The position numbers and the translations under genes were made by a program. Positions 17,264-17,626 of a DNA stretch of 17,626 nucleotides are shown here, in pieces; the first letter of the stretch is position 1; each line of letters begins with the position of its first letter. Source of the stretch: Cyclostephanos tholiformis (taxonomy: Eukaryota > Bacillariophyta > Thalassiosirophyceae > Thalassiosirales > Thalassiosiraceae). Location: NCBI GenBank assembly GCA_036939975.1, contig JALLPB010000323.1, forward strand, positions 1-17,626, read 5' to 3'. The notes under the pieces are model-generated. The model searched no databases and had not been told where the DNA came from. It was given only the letters and a program-made list of their open reading frames with translations.

Positions 17264-17626
17264 ATGCTTCCTGTTCCCCTCGTGATGCCTCGCTCCATCC
17301 TCCTCCGGCTGCCTGGAGAAGCTTCTGGCAAGGTCTGCAAGCGGTATGCCCTCATCCAGAAGCTTATGCTTCTGAGGGAGTGCAATTTGTCCCTCCGTCA
17401 AGCCACTCAAGTTCTTGGTGTACCCTTCCAAGTTCTTGCCAGGTGGCACAAGAAAGTCCCCAAGATCCATGCTGCCATTGCAGCTCTTTGGCAAGCCCAC
17501 AACAGGAAGACCATCCTCGATAGCCCTGAGAGTTCTCTTGGGTCCATTGAGATGGAGCTCCTCTAGTTCATGTTTGCCAAGCATGAGCAGGGCATCAACG
17601 TGCGACACACGATTGTTGCCTTCAAG
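17264..17626 (+). pseudogene. pogo/CENP-B-like transposase, 5' part, with in-frame stop
   Basis: The first in-frame ATG is 17264 (MLPVPLVMPRSILLRLPGE); a second is at 17285. Residues from KRYALIQKLMLLRECNLSL through RQATQVLGVPFQVLARWHKK form a helix-turn-helix of the Psq/CENP-B N-terminal type, which in this family binds the transposon ends. After a linker, EMELL-stop-FMFAKHEQGINVRHTIVAFK matches the start of the second CENP-B-type helix-turn-helix. The stop is TAG at 17564-17566, and the frame stays protein-like on both sides, so a substitution is the simplest cause. The DDE catalytic domain would lie beyond the window. The segment is GC-richer than its surroundings, which may mark recent arrival. 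Confidence 0.65.

Noticed and set aside
17150..17608. 152-codon minus-strand open frame
   Set aside because: It is antisense to the pogo-like transposase, whose helix-turn-helix motifs identify the plus strand as coding.

Overview
The window looks like nuclear DNA from a eukaryotic microbe, most likely a diatom or another stramenopile alga. The evidence is two introns with clean spliceosomal signals (one with a perfect TACTAAC branch site, one with a long pyrimidine tract), no bacterial-style operons or ribosome binding sites, AT-leaning non-coding DNA, and decayed DNA transposons of several eukaryotic superfamilies. The lineage is an inference from the style of the protein families; no database search was possible.

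Layout. Positions 1-2830 hold no gene I can recognise, only low-complexity DNA, short duplications and a CAA microsatellite. Positions 3057-5325 (+) hold a broken gene. It has an 18-residue tandem repeat, an 81-bp intron and a C-terminal domain with the pattern of a double-stranded beta-helix 2-oxoglutarate/Fe(II) dioxygenase (TET/JBP-like at best). One presumed iron ligand is replaced and the frame is broken. Positions 5341-8205 (-) hold a heavily frameshifted DDE transposase of the Plavaka/KDZ/CACTA-like group. The two genes converge with 15 bp between their stop codons. Positions 9055-10518 (+) hold a two-exon gene of unknown function, joined cleanly through an 85-bp intron but with three apparent single-base indels in homopolymer runs. 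These three units may be cargo and machinery of one large decayed transposon, but I could not find its terminal inverted repeats.

Positions 10519-16461 are repeat-rich. They hold diverged repeats with periods near 180 bp, a tandem satellite of about 188 bp whose copies are interrupted by other sequence, and a 527-bp MITE-like element with 44-bp terminal inverted repeats (40 of 44 matching) inserted in one satellite unit. Positions 16463-17053 (+) hold a hAT-like transposase remnant in one frame with several stops. The right edge (17264-17626, +) holds the 5' part of a pogo/CENP-B-like transposase, cut by the window end and carrying an in-frame TAG.

Overall this is an accessory, transposon-dominated segment. 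The point of most interest is the tight convergent pairing of a possible TET/JBP-like oxygenase with a KDZ/Plavaka-type transposase, a partnership reported for fungal KDZ elements.
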